From a bacterium (GTDB lineage Bacteria > Patescibacteriota > Minisyncoccia > UBA6257 > GWB1-50-10): 31,107 bases of DNA. Both the position numbers and the translations under genes were made by a program. Position 1 is the stretch's first letter; each line of letters opens with the position of its first letter. This document shows positions 22,368 to 29,108 of the stretch, piece by piece. The notes under the pieces were generated by a model. It was given only the letters and a program-made list of their open reading frames with translations. It searched no databases and was not told where the DNA came from. Location: positions 1 through 31,107 of the forward strand of contig DAICZV010000002.1 of the NCBI GenBank assembly GCA_027310975.1, given 5' to 3'.

Positions 22368-22901
22368 ATGGATGAAGTCACTTCTTCTCCTCAGCTGATC
22401 CTCGTGTTCGGGTGCGGAACGTGCTCAAACACTGTCCCACACTTCAGCAACGAAGAGTCCCGGGCATGGTTTAAAAGCATGGGTATAACACCAGACTCGC
22501 CGCATGAAATAAGATTCATAAACGGCGGAGCTGGAGCCCTCTTTCATGATCATTCTGGGATGCCGGATGAAAATAGCGGAATGAAGTTCCTCTATCACGA
22601 GATAGTCAGCCGGCCGAATATTGACCGGATAGTTTTCGCAAACCACTTGCTTTGCGAGTGGTATCTTTCGAAAATGGGGGTTCTCGGATTCATCAATGGT
22701 GAACGCACCATTGAAAACAAGATCCGGGGAGATTTACACAGAGCAAGAGACCTCACCCAAAGAGTCCTGCACGAGATCCACATGGATCGCAGCAACATGG
22801 CTTCAAAATTCTTGCTGTTGCGAGGGAAGCAGAAGCCGGATCCTGTGATCAAGACGTTTCTTCAAGAGGGTACTTCACTCAGCGAAGTGAAGCGATCCTA
22901 A
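22368..22901 (+). CDS. Unknown protein with a possible carbonic-anhydrase-like metal site
   Basis: A 177-residue soluble protein with its own promoter, strong ribosome site and terminator. LILVFGCGTCSN (about residues 10-21) is followed by INGGAGAL (near 51) and, after a helix, DRIVFANHLLCEWY (about 85-98). The order Cys block, N-G-G loop, then H-x-x-C after a beta strand resembles the layout of beta-carbonic anhydrases (Cys, Asn-x-Gly, His-x-x-Cys), but the family's Asp-Arg pair after the first Cys is not seen. The C-terminal half is helical and basic. It may be a degenerate relative binding metal; not a firm assignment. Confidence 0.65.
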   Translation: MDEVTSSPQLILVFGCGTCSNTVPHFSNEESRAWFKSMGITPDSPHEIRFINGGAGALFHDHSGMPDENSGMKFLYHEIVSRPNIDRIVFANHLLCEWYLSKMGVLGFINGERTIENKIRGDLHRARDLTQRVLHEIHMDRSNMASKFLLLRGKQKPDPVIKTFLQEGTSLSEVKRS

Positions 22902-22927
22902 CAGTTTCAGTCTACCACCAATAAACA

Positions 22928-22954
22928 GCCGCTCATGCGCATGAGCGGCTTTTT
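22928..22954 (+). terminator. Intrinsic terminator
   Basis: Perfect palindrome GCCGCTCATGC/GCATGAGCGGC (22928-22949), then TTTTT. Confidence 0.85.
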
Positions 22955-22990
22955 CTTACCTCATCGGCAAATCCTAGTAATCGATTAAAG

Positions 22991-22999
22991 TGCTATAAT
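22991..22999 (+). promoter_or_regulatory. Extended -10 of the 23006 gene
   Basis: TGCTATAAT, ending 6 bases before ATG 23006: leaderless geometry. Confidence 0.7.
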
Positions 23000-23005
23000 G
23001 CACCA

Positions 23006-23353
23006 ATGGAAAACAACTCATCGGTGCCGCACGAAATGGTCACGACCGCTTTTGAACTGAACGGCTACCGCATCGTCAAGAACTTCGGCATCGCGAAGGG
23101 GATAATCGTCCGCTCGCGGTCCATCTTCGGCCTCATCGGGGCCGGATTCCAAACGCTCGTGGGCGGGAACATCACGCTGCTAACCAACCTGTGCGAAAAA
23201 ACGCGGAACCACGCTTTTGATCTTATGCTCCAGCACGCCGCCGAAATGGGCGCGAACGCCGTCATCGGCGCGCGATACGACGCGACGGAAGTGATGGGCG
23301 GCGTCACCGAGGTCCTGGCCTACGGCACAGCCGTCCAAGTGGAAAAGATATAA
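23006..23353 (+). CDS. YbjQ/UPF0145 family protein
   Basis: A 115-residue protein of the YbjQ (UPF0145) family, a small pentameric fold of unknown role sometimes named a heavy-metal-binding domain. Family features: the strand-rich N-terminus with GIAKGIIVRSRS (about 28-39), a helix with MLQHAAEMGANAVIGARYDAT (about 74-94) and the end VLAYGTAVQVEK. Normal length. Unlike its neighbours in this block it is leaderless, with an extended -10 directly before ATG, and it ends before a GC hairpin. Confidence 0.85.
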   Translation: MENNSSVPHEMVTTAFELNGYRIVKNFGIAKGIIVRSRSIFGLIGAGFQTLVGGNITLLTNLCEKTRNHAFDLMLQHAAEMGANAVIGARYDATEVMGGVTEVLAYGTAVQVEKI

Positions 23354-23372
23354 ATCATCTGCCGACTTAAAA

Positions 23373-23395
23373 CGGCCGGGGGCGGCCATTTTTCT
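23373..23395 (+). terminator. Intrinsic terminator
   Basis: GGCCG (23374-23378) pairs with CGGCC (23383-23387) over GGGG, followed by ATTTTTC. Confidence 0.6.
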
Positions 23396-23411
23396 TTCTC
23401 TTGTATCTGCA

Positions 23412-23441
23412 TTGACGCATTAGGGGATTTAGTGATAAAAT
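23412..23441 (+). promoter_or_regulatory. Promoter of the 23479 gene (shared cassette leader)
   Basis: TTGACG (23412-23417), 18-base spacer, TAAAAT (23436-23441). The segment 23411-23474 is closely similar over 64 bases to 25154-25217, including the Shine-Dalgarno AAAGGAG at 23465-23471. Confidence 0.65.
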
Positions 23442-23478
23442 AGAGGCAACATTAACAATTGAGGAAAGGAGATGGAAA

Positions 23479-24156
23479 ATGCTGTTGGTCAAGATATGGC
23501 CATTGCCAAAAATATCTGAGCTTCAGCTCAAGGCGCTTTATGACGAAATCGTTGCTGTCTTCGGATCCATGCCGGAGCTCGAAATCAATGCCAGGGATGT
23601 CGTAATCGGATACCCGTCCGATATGATGCTCTACGGTCTCGGTACGGATATAGTCGTCGAGGTGGATAAACTGTTCGACACTCCGAAGCGCACGCCGGCC
23701 GTAAGAAGCCGCTTGAGGGCCGAATTAGGCAATGCCGTGAAGCACGCTTTTCCGAACGCGAAGGTCGAGTGTTTCCTTGGAGATCCGTTCCGGCCGACCA
23801 ATGAGAATTTCTGGTCGAGCGCAATGCATAGCATAATCCGCGATGTAGTGGACGGCACGCGTAATGTGCGGTTTACTTGCCAAAATTGCAACGATTCGCT
23901 GGTGCATGTCGATGGCATGAACATCATTAAATGGAGGAAGAAAGGGATAGGTTCTTCGCTGTGCACGCGCCTGCCTTCGGTGATATGCCCGATCTCTCGT
24001 AAGCTTCGGGAAAATTCTTGCCGCCGGACATGCAACACCGGCGGTTTTTTATTGCCTAAATTTTCCCCTCGGCAAGGAACTATTCGCTGCACCCGGGTGG
24101 TGTCTTTAAGGATGCTCCTACCATTGACGCAGTATGGAATTAGTGATAACGTATAG
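23479..24156 (+). CDS. Unknown protein, probably frameshifted near its 3' end
   Basis: ATG 23479 has an ideal Shine-Dalgarno 7 bases upstream. The first 115 or so residues look like a compact alpha/beta domain (VKIWPLPKISELQLKALYDE..., VVIGYPSDMMLYGLG, then VECFLGDPF), possibly related to tautomerase-like proteins but without the Pro after Met. The open frame runs on through the terminator hairpin (24021-24050) to 24156, giving a Cys/Arg-rich, unnatural tail. In another frame, 23931-24002 encodes a normal-looking acidic end (EEERDRFFAVHAPAFGD...) and stops 18 bases before the hairpin. A one-base frame change near 23926-23931 is therefore likely, and the true end is then 24002. Confidence 0.55.
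   Translation: MLLVKIWPLPKISELQLKALYDEIVAVFGSMPELEINARDVVIGYPSDMMLYGLGTDIVVEVDKLFDTPKRTPAVRSRLRAELGNAVKHAFPNAKVECFLGDPFRPTNENFWSSAMHSIIRDVVDGTRNVRFTCQNCNDSLVHVDGMNIIKWRKKGIGSSLCTRLPSVICPISRKLRENSCRRTCNTGGFLLPKFSPRQGTIRCTRVVSLRMLLPLTQYGISDNV
24021..24050 (+). terminator. Intrinsic terminator (repeated cassette terminator, copy 1)
   Basis: CCGCCGG (24021-24027) with CCGGCGG (24038-24044), 10-base loop, then TTTTTT. The 52 bases from 24021 recur almost unchanged at 25795-25846. Confidence 0.85.
24124..24152 (+). promoter_or_regulatory. Promoter of the 24201 gene
   Basis: TTGACG (24124-24129), 17-base spacer, TAACGT (24147-24152). Its first 35 bases resemble the promoters at 23412 and 25155 (ATTGACGC..., GGAATTAGTGATAA). 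Confidence 0.5.
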
Positions 24157-24200
24157 ACGCAATTTTAGAATACTAAATACAGCAGAAAGGGAGGTAAATA

Positions 24201-25013
24201 ATGCACAAGCAGGAATTAGTCGACCGTCTCGCAAAGTTCGCGGAAGCAAAACATCGCGTTTGCCCGGCCGTGACGTATCAAGTCACGTTCGCCAGATTTC
24301 TCATCCACTACTTCACGGAATTAGAGATACCGCATGACAAGATGTACGATTTCTATCGAATCGAGCAAGATCTCGTCGAAATTCTAATCGATGCTTTCGA
24401 GAAACTGCGGACCAGCAATGAACCTCAAATTGCCCAATATCGCAGGGCATGTGAAAAGGCGACTGGACGCAAGCTGGTCGAACTGATGAATATCGGCGCC
24501 AGCGACGGTTTGGAGCGCGTCGTACATATTGATGAAATATCTGAACTCATCGAAAAAGTGACTGGGTCAAAAAACATAAGCAGGCACTTCAAGAAATACT
24601 GCGATGCCCAGCGAACCGTTGTTCAGCAAACTTTTGACCGTTTCTTGCGCCAAGTCGCTCGCCAAGGCATGCGCGAGATGGTGGAAAAATCCACCAGCGC
24701 AGTAATGGCCGGCCAGTTCGGAGACACCCGATTAGAAATCGTCACAGGACTGGGCGCCATACAATTCGTGTTCGCGAGGGAAAACGCCATGGTCGGATTC
24801 ACCGGTGACTCAGACGACCCACTATGCTTGGGCGTGAATTTCCAATTCGCGTATACGGATATGCACACCGCGCTGGATATGGTGGAAGACGTCATCAAGC
24901 GCTGGCCAGCGACCACGCCAGAACGTAAGAAGGTGTTTAAGGACGATAAGCAACGAGTGTTCGGAAACACCAAGACAACCTCTAAGAAAGCGGCGCAAGC
25001 TAAATCATCGTAA
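24201..25013 (+). CDS. Soluble helical protein of unknown function
   Basis: A 270-residue protein with ATG 24201 behind a strong ribosome site (AAAGGGAGG, 24185-24193). Residues 1-160 are helical and charged, with no metal or nucleotide motif seen. A more strand-like, Gly-rich segment follows at about 170-220 (FGDTRLEIVTGLGAIQF, then MVGFTGDSDDPLCLGVNF), and the tail is Lys/Thr/Ser-rich (NTKTTSKKAAQAKSS). No signal peptide or membrane helix. Not recognised. It forms its own transcription unit between cassette-like promoter and terminator sequences. Confidence 0.7.
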   Translation: MHKQELVDRLAKFAEAKHRVCPAVTYQVTFARFLIHYFTELEIPHDKMYDFYRIEQDLVEILIDAFEKLRTSNEPQIAQYRRACEKATGRKLVELMNIGASDGLERVVHIDEISELIEKVTGSKNISRHFKKYCDAQRTVVQQTFDRFLRQVARQGMREMVEKSTSAVMAGQFGDTRLEIVTGLGAIQFVFARENAMVGFTGDSDDPLCLGVNFQFAYTDMHTALDMVEDVIKRWPATTPERKKVFKDDKQRVFGNTKTTSKKAAQAKSS

Positions 25014-25029
25014 TAATGCAAAGCATCAT

Positions 25030-25055
25030 CCCCGACATCCAATGTCGGGGTTTTT
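25030..25055 (+). terminator. Intrinsic terminator
   Basis: CCCCGACAT (25030-25038) with ATGTCGGGG (25042-25050), 3-base loop, then TTTTT. It is followed by a sequence like that after the other cassette terminators (TTCCCCCTCGGCAAGGAAC). Confidence 0.9.
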
Positions 25056-25080
25056 ATTTCCCCCTCGGCAAGGAACCGCC

Positions 25081-25107
25081 CGCCGCACCATTTGGTGCGG
25101 CGATTTT
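25081..25107 (+). terminator. Second hairpin after the 24201 gene
   Basis: CGCCGCACC (25081-25089) with GGTGCGGCG (25094-25102), 4-base loop, then ATTTTATT; probably a backup terminator. Confidence 0.7.
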
Positions 25108-25154
25108 ATTCTCAAGCAGGGGATTGGAGGTGGTATACTTAAGTACACCACCCA

Positions 25155-25184
25155 TTGACGCGATAGGGGATTCAGTGGTAGATT
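25155..25184 (+). promoter_or_regulatory. Promoter of the 25222 gene (shared cassette leader)
   Basis: TTGACG (25155-25160), 18-base spacer, TAGATT (25179-25184). The leader from CGGCAACATTAACAATTG to the Shine-Dalgarno AAAGGAG repeats that of the 23479 gene. Confidence 0.6.
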
Positions 25185-25221
25185 ATCGGCAACATTAACA
25201 ATTGAGGAAAGGAGATGTTCT

Positions 25222-25773
25222 GTGGTAAACGATCATTACGGTCAGCTGGCATGTGATGTCATCAGGGCCGCGAGGAAACACGTGATAGGAATTGCCAGGT
25301 GTTTTACCGGCTCTTTCTATCGCGGTCACGATCATCACCAATGGGATAACCATTTCGGTGGGTGTTTTTGCCTGATGAGCAACGACACCGGCAAGGTCAT
25401 CTTACTCGCTTTCATCGGCGAGCCAGACCAAAAGAAGTGGAAAAAATATATGCGCCTGGCGCAAGAAAAGGCCGAACGGCTTTTCAAGCATCCAGGCGAT
25501 ATGACAAGCTGGGACAGCCGCGATGACGCTAAGGAGCAATATCCTGGAGCAGTCAGGGGAACGCGGTATATCTATTCGTTCTCCGGCTTCCCACCATACG
25601 GAGACACGCTCGCCATGGCTTGCGTGGCCGATGAGATGGAACACGTCTTGGCTAATTCCGGCGGCCGCCTGGAACCGGAAATGTGGATTTCGGCTCAAGA
25701 TCGCCAAGCCAGGGATGCGGCCGTCACCTATGCCCTTTACAATGAAGAAGTGGCCAAGGGCCACGGCTGCTGA
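25222..25773 (+). CDS. Unknown His-rich protein with GTG start
   Basis: A 183-residue soluble protein. GTG 25222 is chosen because its distance to the Shine-Dalgarno (7 bases after AAAGGAG, 25208-25214) equals that in the paralogous leader at 23465-23479; ATG 25215 is too close and opens a short dead frame. Residues 30-50 are His/Cys/Trp-rich (FYRGHDHHQWDNHFGGCFC), suggesting metal or haem binding, and a central part is strand-rich (GKVILLAFIGEPD). The C-terminus is helical and ends KGHGC. Not recognised. Confidence 0.7.
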   Translation: MVNDHYGQLACDVIRAARKHVIGIARCFTGSFYRGHDHHQWDNHFGGCFCLMSNDTGKVILLAFIGEPDQKKWKKYMRLAQEKAERLFKHPGDMTSWDSRDDAKEQYPGAVRGTRYIYSFSGFPPYGDTLAMACVADEMEHVLANSGGRLEPEMWISAQDRQARDAAVTYALYNEEVAKGHGC

Positions 25774-25794
25774 TAATTTATGGCCATAGCGCCG

Positions 25795-25824
25795 CCGCCG
25801 GATATGCAACACCGGCGGTTTTTT
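25795..25824 (+). terminator. Intrinsic terminator (repeated cassette terminator, copy 2)
   Basis: CCGCCGG (25795-25801) with CCGGCGG (25812-25818), then TTTTTT. One base differs from 24021-24072 over the shared 52 bases. Confidence 0.85.
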
Positions 25825-25848
25825 ATTGCCTAAATTTTCCCCTCGGGA

Positions 25849-25929
25849 GAGTTTCGGCACGCCGGGAAAAGTGCGTAAGACTTGGCCAAGCGGCCCGGAG
25901 CGCTCACTTTTCACGGTGCGCCGGAACTC
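25849..25929 (+). repeat. Structured repeat element, copy 3
   Basis: Arms 25849-25873 and 25905-25929 (25 bases each): 21 Watson-Crick pairs, 2 G-U pairs and 2 mismatches. Core 25874-25904 is identical to copy 1. It lies between the last cassette terminator and the convergent nuclease gene, so here it is not in front of a plus-strand gene. Confidence 0.85.
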
Positions 25930-25935
25930 GACGAC

Positions 25936-26703
25936 CTAGTTATACCCAACCTTCTTCAACCAATAATCGTTCTCCCATTCCCATAACTTCTTAGCACCCA
26001 AAAAGGCCTGGAAGTCCTCGTGCCAGTAGGGGAACTCCTGGAGTTCCACCCGCCCCTCCATCGGCCCCCATTCGTGAACGCAGGTCTTGGCCTTGAGGTT
26101 CCGCGCCAGGCGAATTTTTTCCGTGCCGCCCTTGGTGCGGCGCGTTGATTTGCACTTCAGGCAAACCTGGTCCTGATCTATGCGGAGAATCCAGCGGGTC
26201 TCCAAACCGTCCACGCGGTCCTTCATTGCCGCGAGATAGGCGGAGGTCTGGAGGGCATAATCGCGGTAAATGGCCTGGGAGGTCTTGATGTCCAAAATGC
26301 CCACCCGGCCGTCTATCATCCCGATTGCGTCCAATGTGCCCGCGTATCTTTCTTCGTAGTTCACGAGGCGCTTTTCAACATAATCTTTGTCCACGTGGAT
26401 GCCGCGCTCTTCGGAAAATCTCATGAAGGCGTGGACGGCCGGCGCGATGAGCGGGGGAATCTCCGCAGGCTTGCCGACCATTATCGCTTCCACCGTCTCG
26501 TGCAAGAGCGTGCCTTCGGCCGCCGACTGCTGTTTTATCTTTTCGCCGGCCTCAAAGTTGTCCAGGTTGCCGTAGAAGCGGTAGAGGGCGGGCTTGGCCT
26601 TAATCTCCACGATCTTCGTCACGCGGGGATACCAGAAACCGTCAATCTCGTATCCGGACAGGCGTTTGAACTCGTCGGCGTCCTTATAAGTACCGAATGC
26701 CAT
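25936..26703 (-). CDS. PD-(D/E)XK superfamily nuclease (RecB/Cas4-like)
   Basis: A 255-residue protein with the RecB-type nuclease core: the motif EGTLLHETVE near residue 66 (metal-binding His), then GTLDAIGMIDGRVGILDIK at about 121-139 with Asp124, Asp137 and Lys139, and the downstream ALQTSAYLAA helix with the family Gln-Tyr. A CLKC pair and one further Cys (KTCVHEW) follow the core and may bind metal. Likely processes DNA ends; no cas genes or repeats are nearby. Start ATG 26703 is set by TAAAAT ending 7 bases before it; the longer frame to 26805 is upstream of the promoter. Confidence 0.8.
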   Translation of the reverse strand: MAFGTYKDADEFKRLSGYEIDGFWYPRVTKIVEIKAKPALYRFYGNLDNFEAGEKIKQQSAAEGTLLHETVEAIMVGKPAEIPPLIAPAVHAFMRFSEERGIHVDKDYVEKRLVNYEERYAGTLDAIGMIDGRVGILDIKTSQAIYRDYALQTSAYLAAMKDRVDGLETRWILRIDQDQVCLKCKSTRRTKGGTEKIRLARNLKAKTCVHEWGPMEGRVELQEFPYWHEDFQAFLGAKKLWEWENDYWLKKVGYN

Positions 26704-26710
26704 TTGGTTA

Positions 26711-26716
26711 ATTTTA
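26711..26716 (-). promoter_or_regulatory. -10 box of the nuclease gene
   Basis: Minus strand TAAAAT (26716-26711), 7 bases to ATG 26703: leaderless geometry. No clear -35. Confidence 0.5.
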
Positions 26717-26792
26717 GGGGAAAACCGAGCGGATTGCCATGGATAACTGGCGGGATAAATGGCCCAAAAGCGGCTCAAAATTGACCTATACG

Positions 26793-26851
26793 GGGCTTTA
26801 GCCAAGCCCGGGAGTCATTGGACCCCCACGACCAAATTTTTGGTGTGGGGG
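26793..26851. other. Two stable hairpins in a 292-base gene-free stretch
   Basis: GGGCTT (26793-26798) pairs with AAGCCC (26804-26809). Then CCCCCAC-G-ACCAAA (26823-26836) pairs with TTTGGTGTGGGGG (26839-26851), 13 pairs with one bulged G. No T-run follows on either strand. The rest of 26704-26995 holds an extended -10-like TGGTATATT (26905-26913) and no convincing gene. Confidence 0.5.
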
Positions 26852-26995
26852 CATGGGGGAGATGGCTAAAAGGGCCTATTTCCGAAACTTAGTACTGTCG
26901 CACATGGTATATTTCATGACATGACTATATCAGTTAATGAAAGGTGCAAACCCTTTTGCAACGCATTTATTGCGACGGTCTAATACGCCAAAAAA

Positions 26996-27295
26996 TTACG
27001 CCTTATACCCGCTGCTTTTCCCATCTAAGGTATCCAGGAAATTACGTAATTTTGCCTTAGCTTCTTCGGAAGGCGCGGTTTGAGCCTCCATTTCAAGTAA
27101 ATACCATTCATCCTGTATGTCCGGAAGCAAAAGATCGAATTTGTCCCCGCCATATTGCTCATAAAGACCGACAAGAATGTCGTTCACCTCCCTGTCATAT
27201 CTTTCGTTGTCAACGACCCGCTCGGCCTTAAGCTCCTCGGGCATCATCTCCTCGGCCTTCTGAACCTCTTCCGGCGACGGTTTATAAGATTCCAT
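26996..27295 (-). CDS. Small acidic soluble protein of unknown function
   Basis: A 99-residue, strongly acidic, helical protein (MESYKPSPEEVQKAEEMM...) with no Cys, signal peptide or membrane helix. Not recognised. It lies 15 bases after the 27311-27751 gene on the same strand, with a possible -10 (TATAAC) in that gap. Confidence 0.65.
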   Translation of the reverse strand: MESYKPSPEEVQKAEEMMPEELKAERVVDNERYDREVNDILVGLYEQYGGDKFDLLLPDIQDEWYLLEMEAQTAPSEEAKAKLRNFLDTLDGKSSGYKA

Positions 27296-27310
27296 GTTAT
27301 GAGTTGTTAG

Positions 27311-27751
27311 TTATAAGTGAGAAACCAGCACCTGCAAAAGTTTGATGATTATCTCCCAGATGTAGATCATGAAGTTCACCACGGTCTTCACGACATCCGC
27401 CAGGCTCGTGCCGACGTTCTGCGTGAACCAGTTGTTGACGGAGTTCCAAAATCCGATGAGGCCGGAGATGTCGTAGCTGGACCCGACGGACTGGCCGGTC
27501 TGCGTCGTTACGGTCTGGCTAACGCCCGTCGCAGTGCCCGCGAGGTTCTGGAGCGCCTGGCCGCCCTGGACCACTTTGGACGTTATTTGGTTGATAAGAT
27601 TGACGACGTCGGTGAGGGGCAAGGACGGCATGGAACTGCCGCCCACGGGCGGCTGGGGCGCCGCATTGATACCGGTTATCTGGGCCTCCCCCGCCATAGG
27701 CAGAAAAACGAACAGCGCTCCCAAAAAGATTCCCAATATTTTTTTCTCCAT
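27311..27751 (-). CDS. Exported protein with C-terminal membrane helix, unknown function
   Basis: A 146-residue protein: signal peptide at about 3-23 (ILGIFLGALFVFLPMAGEA), a Pro/Gly/Ser linker, a Thr/Gln/Ser-rich region (about 60-90) and a C-terminal hydrophobic helix at about 122-142 (VNFMIYIWEIIIKLLQVLV). The layout suits an envelope protein held by its C-terminus. TATAAT (27766-27761, minus strand) lies 9 bases before the start, inside the short gap after the hydrolase gene. Confidence 0.7.
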   Translation of the reverse strand: MEKKILGIFLGALFVFLPMAGEAQITGINAAPQPPVGGSSMPSLPLTDVVNLINQITSKVVQGGQALQNLAGTATGVSQTVTTQTGQSVGSSYDISGLIGFWNSVNNWFTQNVGTSLADVVKTVVNFMIYIWEIIIKLLQVLVSHL

Positions 27752-27769
27752 GTCAAGAATATTATAACA

Positions 27770-29107
27770 CTAATAAGCTCCGCGCTGGATAGTGGCCACG
27801 CCCTGAGGCAGATACGCCATCGGGTCTATCGTCACGCCCACCGGCACGAGGCCGGCCGCCGGATAGATGGCCTTAAGCTGGACGCTCGGCGTCCAATAGA
27901 GGCCGAAGTGGACGTGCGGCCCGTCGGCATATCCCGTTTCGCCCGAATATCCGATAAGCTCCCCTTTCGTCACCTTTTCTCCCGCCGAGACGACTTGGCG
28001 CGAAAGGTGGCCGTAAAGCGTCGTCAGATTGTCGCCGTGGTCTATCATTATGTATTTGCCGTACTGATATTTGCGCCAGCGCGACGTTCCGCGATCGTTA
28101 TTGTCCACTCTAAAAACCGTGCCGTCGGCGGCTGCGTAGACCGGCGTGCCAATCGGCACTCCGATGTCCACGCCGTTGTGGAAATGATTGCGATAGGCTC
28201 TTCTGGCGAACTGCGTCTCGCCGTAGAGCTGAGTGACGATCGGATTTAAGACCGGGAAAATCAAAAGCCCCGGCAATTTTGACGGCAGGAGGTTCGGGTT
28301 GAACGAGGCGCGCAACTGGTCTTCAATGTCGCCAATCTGCTGGCTGATGGCCGATTGCTGGGCGTCCAGCTGAGAGATGAGCTGCTGGTAGACGGCCTCC
28401 TGACCCTTGGTCTGGTTTAAGAGGTCCTGCTTTTCGGACTGCTGAGCGCTCAAGATGGACTGCTGGTTCGCGAGGTTGACTTGCTGTTCCTGTTTTTGGG
28501 CCTTCAAGGAACTGGCGTCCTGGATTTTCTGCGAAAGCGACGACTGGAGGTCCTGCAAGTCGGAGATGTTTTGGAAAAAGGCCTGGTTCAAAAGTTCCGC
28601 GTCTTGGGCCGCGGCCACACTCTCCGAAAGGTTGCCGCTTTTAAGGACCAGCGCGATGAGGCTCGGCGTGTCCTGCTGCTGCATCTCCACCATAAGCTCT
28701 GCCAAAGCGGCGTGATGGTCTTTTATTTCTTGGCCGATGGTCGTGATGTCCTGCGAGTCCGACTGCATTTGGAGCGTCAGTTTTTGCACGGCGACCTGAT
28801 TGGACTGAATCTGAAGGTCCAGGTTGTTTATCCCGTTCGTGAGCGTCTGGACGTCCTTGCTGAGGGACGTCTTGGACTGGTTTATCTGGTTCAGTTGGGC
28901 CTGGAGGGCGTCGCGCTGAGCCTGGATCTGCGCCAGAACGGCATTCTTCTGGTTTATCTGGTTCTGCAAGTCGGCGGCCGTCGTGGATGTAGCGGCTTGC
29001 CCGGATGCAGTTTGAGCCGCGGCGGTGAGAGAAAAAACAAAAGTGGCGGCCAAGACTGAGGCCGCAACTAAAAACACCGCTGTTTTCTTAAAAACACTTG
29101 GTTCCAT
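27770..29107 (-). CDS. Coiled-coil peptidoglycan hydrolase, M23 (LytM/EnvC-like)
   Basis: A 445-residue secreted or anchored protein. Signal peptide or anchor at about 8-31, long Gln/Leu-rich coiled coils at about 45-265 (heptad-like NQINQKNAVLAQIQAQRDALQ region), then an M23 metallopeptidase domain with NGVDIGVPIGTP near 310 and GPHVHFGLYW near 396. The HxH and first His/Asp zinc ligands are present, so it may be active or, as in EnvC, serve as an activator. Likely acts in cell separation. It starts one base after the gltX stop, so the two are cotranscribed. Confidence 0.9.
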   Translation of the reverse strand: MEPSVFKKTAVFLVAASVLAATFVFSLTAAAQTASGQAATSTTAADLQNQINQKNAVLAQIQAQRDALQAQLNQINQSKTSLSKDVQTLTNGINNLDLQIQSNQVAVQKLTLQMQSDSQDITTIGQEIKDHHAALAELMVEMQQQDTPSLIALVLKSGNLSESVAAAQDAELLNQAFFQNISDLQDLQSSLSQKIQDASSLKAQKQEQQVNLANQQSILSAQQSEKQDLLNQTKGQEAVYQQLISQLDAQQSAISQQIGDIEDQLRASFNPNLLPSKLPGLLIFPVLNPIVTQLYGETQFARRAYRNHFHNGVDIGVPIGTPVYAAADGTVFRVDNNDRGTSRWRKYQYGKYIMIDHGDNLTTLYGHLSRQVVSAGEKVTKGELIGYSGETGYADGPHVHFGLYWTPSVQLKAIYPAAGLVPVGVTIDPMAYLPQGVATIQRGAY

Positions 29108-29108
29108 A

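Noticed and set aside
21176..25929. Structured repeats read as integron attC sites or ends of a composite transposon
   Set aside because: No integrase or transposase is present, the core lacks the attC GTTRRRY/RYYYAAC ends, and no target-site duplications are visible. Direct orientation of copies 2 and 3 alone is not enough.
25936..26703. Cas4 of a CRISPR system
   Set aside because: The nuclease is RecB/Cas4-like, but no repeat-spacer array, cas1 or cas2 is in the window, and the four-Cys cluster of Cas4 is not clearly present.
26921..26983. 20-codon frame after an extended -10
   Set aside because: Too short to support, no ribosome site, ordinary composition.
27317..28249. 310-codon plus-strand frame opposite the M23 hydrolase and the 27311 gene
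   Set aside because: It crosses two well-supported minus-strand genes and their promoter; composition is Arg/His-rich.
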